This document shows positions 44,583 through 48,182 of a stretch of 48,182 bases of DNA, in pieces. Location of the stretch: positions 1-48,182 of the forward strand of contig JAUJMQ010000019.1 in NCBI GenBank assembly GCA_030446775.1, written 5' to 3'. Made by a program: the position numbers and the translations under genes. The DNA comes from Egibacteraceae bacterium. GTDB lineage: Bacteria > Actinomycetota > Nitriliruptoria > Euzebyales > Egibacteraceae. The notes beneath the pieces are model-generated. The model saw nothing but the letters and a program-made list of their open reading frames with translations, was not told the origin of the DNA and did not search any database. The stretch's first letter is position 1; every line of letters starts with the position of its first letter.

Positions 44583-46084
44583 CCCGCATCCGTCGGAGGC
44601 CCGCGGCTCGACGTGAGCCAGACTCGGCGATGCCCGTGGATCGGTCGGCGGCGACGACCCGTGGCTGCCCGTGTCGACGACGAGGATCTGCCCGTCGAGC
44701 ATCGCGACGGACTCGCCTGCGGAAGGCCGCGGCGCGCCGCGGACGTCGCCGGGCAGCGCCGGCCGATCTTCCAGCGACGCGACGGCGGCGTCGAACGGCG
44801 CGCCGTCGCCGAACAGCGTGCGCACCTGACCGCTCGCCGGGTCGAGGGTCTTGACCTTGTGGCGAGCGTGTCGGCGATCACCACGACAGACCGGCCCGAC
44901 CGCCGGCGGCGATGCCGACCAGTGCTGCAGCCGGACGTCGTCGCCTGTGCCGTCGGCGTCGCCGAAGTCGAACAGCGGGTCGCCGCCGGCCACGGTGACG
45001 ACCTCGCCCTGGGTGACCTGGCCGGATGGCCGAGATCTCGCTGTCGGCGACGTAGAGCGCGCCGTCGTCGGCCCAGCCGGGTGGGCGGCGGGAACGCGGC
45101 GGGGGGGTGGCCCCGGGCGCCGGGGGCCGCGCGCCCCGCCCGGGCGACCCCGCCGGCCCCCCCGCCCCCCCCGCCCCCCAGGGGGGGGCTGCCCGCCATC
45201 CCCACGCGCACCCCGCCGGGGGGGTGCACGACGACGTCCCACGGGGAACGCAGCGCCGTCGCCCTGGCCGCGGTGCCGCCCGCCAGATCGCGCCCGCGGG
45301 CGCCGGTGCCGGCGATCGTGGTCACCGCGCCGGTGGCCAGGTCCACCTCCCGCACGGCGTGGTTGCCGGTGTCAGCCACGACCAGCGTCCCGCCGGCGAC
45401 AGCGAGGCCGTGCGGATGCGAGAAGCGGGCCAGATCGGTGCCGTCGACCAGACCCGGCGCGCCGCTGCCGTAGCGCCGCACCTCGCGCCCCCGCGGGTCG
45501 CAGACGACGATCTGGTGGTGTCCGGTGTCGGCGACGTAGACCTCGTCGTCGCCCACCGCGATCCCGCCGGGGAACGCCAGCGACCCGGGCGGCGCGGCCT
45601 CGGGTCTCAGCGGCAGGGGTCCCGGCCGCAGCAGGTCGCGCTGCGCGTCGAGCACCTGGCGCAGCGCGGCGAGCAGCGGCTCGCGGTCGGGCTCGCCGCC
45701 CGCCGCACCGACGACGACGCCGTCGGGGCCGACGACGACGAGCGTGGGCCAGGCACGCACGCCGAACTCGTCCCAGATGCGGTGACCGGCGTCGACCACG
45801 ACGGGGTGGGTGACCCCATGGCGGCGGACCGCCTGCAGGACCATCGCGGCGTCGGCCTCGGTGGGGAACTTGGGACTGTGCACCCCGACGACGACGAAGG
45901 GCTCGTCGGCGAGGTCCTGCTCGACCGCTGCCAGCACGGGCAGCGTATGAAGGCAGTTGATTCAGGCGTAGGTCCAGAAGTCCAGCACCACGACCCGCCC
46001 GCGCAGGTCGTCTGCGGTCAGTGGCCGCTCGACGTTGAACCACGTGGCGTCGGTGGGCAGGGCGGGCGCGTGGATCGTCGGCAT
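44583..46084 (-). CDS. thioredoxin-like/NHL-repeat protein, candidate selenoprotein (TGA at catalytic position)
   Basis: About 500 residues. The N-terminal thioredoxin-like domain starts [20 protein letters not shown], then [23 protein letters not shown]. Homologues (NHLRC2-like proteins) read WTYCCINCxH here, so the TGA at 45964-45962 is residue 41, the first Cys of CxxC, with Cys44 as partner. The frame is the same on both sides. The domain continues [13 protein letters not shown] and [15 protein letters not shown]-type beta-propeller repeats follow ([57 protein letters not shown]). The last 700 bp is disturbed by frameshifts and a C/G homopolymer block at about 45100-45190, so the 3' end is approximate. 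Alternatives are a nonsense mutation or a base error. It converges on clpP. Confidence 0.75.
45926..45945 (-). promoter_or_regulatory. SECIS-like hairpin downstream of the in-frame TGA
   Basis: Read on the minus strand, CGCTGCC (45945-45939) pairs perfectly with GGCAGCG (45932-45926) around the 6-nt loop CGTGCT. The stem begins 16 nt and the loop 23 nt after the TGA, and G is the second loop base. These values lie within the known rules for bacterial SECIS elements. A GC-rich coding region can also form such a hairpin by chance. Confidence 0.5.
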
Positions 46085-46157
46085 ACCGCCAATCGTACGT
46101 TCAGGGCCCGTGCCAGCTCGCCGGGGGGCGGCGCCGGTGTCCCGGGGCACACGGTGG

Positions 46158-46847
46158 CTACTCGCGCGCCCGAGCGGGCGCGGCGGCGCCGCCGCAGTCG
46201 GCACGGAACTCCTCGACGGACGGGGCGCCGAGGCGCGGGAGCCGCCGGCCGACGTAGGCGTACGTGGCGAGCAGCAGCAGCGCGAACGCCGGCCACCCGG
46301 TGACGACGCGGGCGAAGGCGAGCCAGCCGAGCTCGGAGCGCTGGACGAGGACCCACTGGACGGCGGCCTTGGCGAAGTACAGGGCCGCCCACGCCCAGGT
46401 GATCTCGCTGTAGGCGGGCCGGACCCGCGGGTGCCAGTACCAGGCGAGCGGCCAGCGGTAGATCGCCGCGCTCGTCAGCGCGATGAGCGGTCGGCGCAGC
46501 AGGATGCTGACGACCGCCGCGACACCGAACACGGCGTTGGACACGATCCCCGGCAGGAAGTACGCCTCGGCCTGCCCCGCCCACAGGGCGAACCCGACCG
46601 CGAGCACGACACCACCGAGGCCCGACAGCGCGTACAGCAGCCGCTGACCCCGCGCCAGGCGCACGCCCACCAGGACCAGCGACAGGCCCACCGACGCTGC
46701 GGCGGCCGCCCGCAGCCCCAACAGCGCGTTCATCCCGACGAACACCAACGGCGGCAGCACCGTGTCGGTGACCACCGTGCGGTTGGTCAGCAGGTCGCGG
46801 GCGGCCGGTACGGCGGCAGCAGTCCGCTCCTCGCCGGCGCCCTTCAC
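46158..46847 (-). CDS. DUF3159-family membrane protein
   Basis: A 229-residue integral membrane protein with about six helices (LPPLVFVGMNALLGL, ASVGLSLVLVGVRL, LYALSGLGGVVLAVGFALWAG, IVSNAVFGVAAVVSILL, WAWAALYFAKAAVQW, WPAFALLLLATYAYV). The RPLIALTSAAIYRWPLAWYWHPRVRPAYSEITW segment is typical of DUF3159, a family largely restricted to actinobacteria and of unknown function. The GTG at 46847 follows GGAGGGC. It lies between the thioredoxin/NHL gene and mutM in the same direction. Confidence 0.8.
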   Translation of the reverse strand: MKGAGEERTAAAVPAARDLLTNRTVVTDTVLPPLVFVGMNALLGLRAAAAASVGLSLVLVGVRLARGQRLLYALSGLGGVVLAVGFALWAGQAEAYFLPGIVSNAVFGVAAVVSILLRRPLIALTSAAIYRWPLAWYWHPRVRPAYSEITWAWAALYFAKAAVQWVLVQRSELGWLAFARVVTGWPAFALLLLATYAYVGRRLPRLGAPSVEEFRADCGGAAAPARARE

Positions 46848-46920
46848 GCCCTCCAGCCTAGGAGCAGCGCGGCGGCCGAGCCGCCGCCGCGATCGTGCAC
46901 GGCGCGATCGCCCCCGGGGC

Positions 46921-46971
46921 CGATTTGTGCGTCGCCGCCGCCGACAAGCGGTCTGTTCGACGCACACTTCG
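46921..46971. repeat. hairpin repeat with GTGCGTCG/CGACGCAC arms, copy 2
   Basis: The 14-nt arms 46921-46934 and 46958-46971 pair at 12 of 14 positions, with the core TGTGCGTCG perfect. It lies 24 nt after the mutM stop. Core sequence and position after a gene match the element at 27185-27232. Confidence 0.65.
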
Positions 46972-46994
46972 GGTAGGCCAGGCCGTGGCACCGG

Positions 46995-47801
46995 TCAGCG
47001 GCGCTGGCAGACCGGGCACGACGTGGTGCCGCGCCCGCCGAGCACGGTCCGGCGCAGCGGCGTCCCGCAGCGCGGGCACGGGCGGCCCGCCTGGCCGTAG
47101 GCGACCAGGAAGTCGGCGTTGCGGCCCGACTCGCCGTTGACCATCCGGTAGTCGCGAAACGTCGTGCCCTCCCGCTCGATCGCCTCGGCGAGGACCTCGC
47201 GGATCGCGGCCCACAGCACGCGAGCGCGGGCGCGTCCGACCCGCCGGGCCGCGGGGTTGACCCGGGCCCGCCACAGCGCCTCGTCGGCGTAGATGTTGCC
47301 GACGCCCGCCACAGGGCGCTGGGTCAGCAGCCAGGGCTTGACCGGCATGCGGCTCGCCGCCAGGGCCAGCGCGAAGCGGTCCGGGTCGAAGTCATCCGAA
47401 AGCGGCTCCGGGCCCAGGGCCGCCAGCGTCGCCAGCCCCCGGTAGTCGCCCGCCGGAACGACCGCCAGCGTCCCGAACCGCCGGACGTCGCGGAAATCCA
47501 TCACCGCGTCGTCCAGCGTGAACGACGCCCGGACGTAGGCGTCCGGCTGCCATCCGTCGGATCCTCCACGGAAGCGGAACGACCCCGTCATGCCGAGGTG
47601 CGCGACGAGCTCGAGACCGTCGTCGAGCTCGGCGAGCAGATACTTCCCGCGCCGCCGCACAGCGCCGACCCGCCGTCCCGCGGCCGCGTCCACGGCGACG
47701 AAGCGGGCCTGCGGCGTCGCCGTCACGGCCACGATCCGACGCCCCTCGACGCGCGGCGCCAGCTGGCGGCGGACGCTTTCGACCTCGGGCAGCTCGGGCA
47801 C
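46995..47801 (-). CDS. mutM: formamidopyrimidine-DNA glycosylase
   Basis: A 268-residue base-excision repair enzyme that removes 8-oxoguanine and ring-opened purines and nicks the DNA. It starts PELPEVE after the initiator (catalytic Pro at residue 2 and Glu at residue 3), has the conserved RRGKYLL lysine, LGMTGSF, DVRRFGTL, and VAGVGNIYADEALWRARVNP of the helix-two-turn-helix. The zinc finger CPRCG...CPVCQ closes the protein. The GTG at 47801 gives the required N-terminal Pro after Met removal. It is divergent from pruA. Confidence 0.95.
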   Translation of the reverse strand: MPELPEVESVRRQLAPRVEGRRIVAVTATPQARFVAVDAAAGRRVGAVRRRGKYLLAELDDGLELVAHLGMTGSFRFRGGSDGWQPDAYVRASFTLDDAVMDFRDVRRFGTLAVVPAGDYRGLATLAALGPEPLSDDFDPDRFALALAASRMPVKPWLLTQRPVAGVGNIYADEALWRARVNPAARRVGRARARVLWAAIREVLAEAIEREGTTFRDYRMVNGESGRNADFLVAYGQAGRPCPRCGTPLRRTVLGGRGTTSCPVCQRR

Positions 47802-47883
47802 GCATCCATTCTCGCGCGGCGCGGCGGGTACCCTCGGCGTCGCGACGGCGGGGCGACGGAGCCCCGCGCCGAGGAGGCCCGCG

Positions 47884-48182
47884 ATGTCCGGCGTGTTCCG
47901 CGTCCCGACGCCCCACAACGAGCCGGTCCACAGCTACGCGCCCGGAAGCCCGGAGCGCGCGTCACTGACCGAGCGCCTTGCGGCGATGAGCAAGGAGCGG
48001 CTCGACGCGCCGATGGTCATCGGCGGCCGTCGCGTGACCGGGTCGGCGACGTTCCCCGTCGTCGCGCCCCACCGCCACGCCGCGGTCCTGGCGGACGCGC
48101 ACTCCGCCGAGTCCACGCACGTCACGCACCACGATGCGCCCGTCCTCGGCGTGCTTGTGGACGATCTTCACGAGCTCCTTGC
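47884..48182 (+). CDS. pruA: L-glutamate gamma-semialdehyde dehydrogenase, N-terminal part (runs off the window)
   Basis: The ATG at 47884, preceded by GAGGAGG, opens MSGVFRVPTPHNEPVHSYAPGSPERA, the typical N-terminus of 1-pyrroline-5-carboxylate dehydrogenase of proline catabolism, followed by MVIGGRRVTGSATFPVVAPHRHAAVLADAH. Only about 99 codons are visible and the catalytic Cys lies beyond the window. After about residue 80 the frame (HHDAPVLGVLVDDLHEL) no longer resembles the family, while the opposite strand reads well (ELVKIVHKHAEDGRIVVRDV), so a junction or misassembly near 48120 is possible. Confidence 0.75.
   Translation, partial: MSGVFRVPTPHNEPVHSYAPGSPERASLTERLAAMSKERLDAPMVIGGRRVTGSATFPVVAPHRHAAVLADAHSAESTHVTHHDAPVLGVLVDDLHELL

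Noticed and set aside
1-48182. tRNA or rRNA genes
   Set aside because: No tRNA-like cloverleaf with GTTCRA and CCA-proximal features, or rRNA core sequence, was noticed; short RNA genes could still be missed by eye.

Overview
The window is very GC-rich, with promoter -10 elements of the TAnnnT type, frequent GTG/TTG starts and stop/start overlaps. Several families point to an actinobacterium: GlnE-type adenylyltransferase, an F420-dependent NADP reductase, a DUF3159 membrane protein, a RecQ helicase with a C-terminal phosphoribosyltransferase domain, and a choice-of-anchor P-like secreted protein. The chemosensory operon suggests a deep-branching lineage (for example Nitriliruptoria, Euzebya or Acidimicrobiia) rather than a classical one. 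That placement is inference.

Layout. 0.15-0.4 kb: a TusA-like protein. 0.5-7.1 kb: one minus-strand chemosensory operon (mcp-cheW-cheA/REC-cheB-cheR), with unusual CheA and CheB. 7.2-11.3 kb: A-type Fe-S carrier, glycerate kinase, a DUF559/AbiEi-like protein bracketed by palindromic repeats, and gcvT. 11.4-16.4 kb: a lipoate block (lpdA, 2-oxo acid dehydrogenase E2, lipB, lipA). 16.5-17.4 kb: decayed fragments. 17.5-20.9 kb: MscS channel, MarR regulator and DHA2 exporter. 21.0-22.4 kb: glnA with a GlnR-like operator. 22.5-28 kb: accessory region with an integrase relic, a secreted two-repeat protein, a VOC protein, RecQ, a truncated SDR and a tiny membrane peptide. 28.1-33.9 kb: nitrogen operon amt-glnA2-glnE, with a second GlnR-like operator between amt and the divergent nadE. 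34-39.3 kb: nadE, an AbrB-like membrane protein, dtd, a BtuF-like protein with cobalamin adenosyltransferase, a small protein, and F420:NADP reductase. 39.3-44.6 kb: ftsH, an ECF-sigma-like gene with a low-complexity membrane protein, an IclR regulator and clpP. 44.6-48.2 kb: a thioredoxin/NHL-repeat protein, DUF3159, mutM and the start of pruA.

Nitrogen assimilation is the clearest regulatory theme. glnA, amt-glnA2-glnE and possibly nadE appear to share one operator architecture of four 5-bp half-sites at exact 11-bp spacing. GlnA keeps the tyrosine that GlnE would adenylylate. The lipoate block makes both the lipoyl cofactor and the enzymes that use it, with glycine-cleavage gcvT divergent from it.

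The most notable observation is at 45.96 kb. The thioredoxin/NHL protein has an in-frame TGA exactly where the first catalytic cysteine of CxxC should be. A 7-bp hairpin whose loop carries a G at its second position lies 16 nt downstream, so this is a candidate selenoprotein (UxxC).

Quality caveat: genes at about 28-32.6 kb, 39.6-45.9 kb and 16.5-17.1 kb are broken by many single-base frameshifts, although every conserved motif survives in one frame or another. This looks like indel error in the assembly rather than decay, so coordinates and gene integrity there are approximate.
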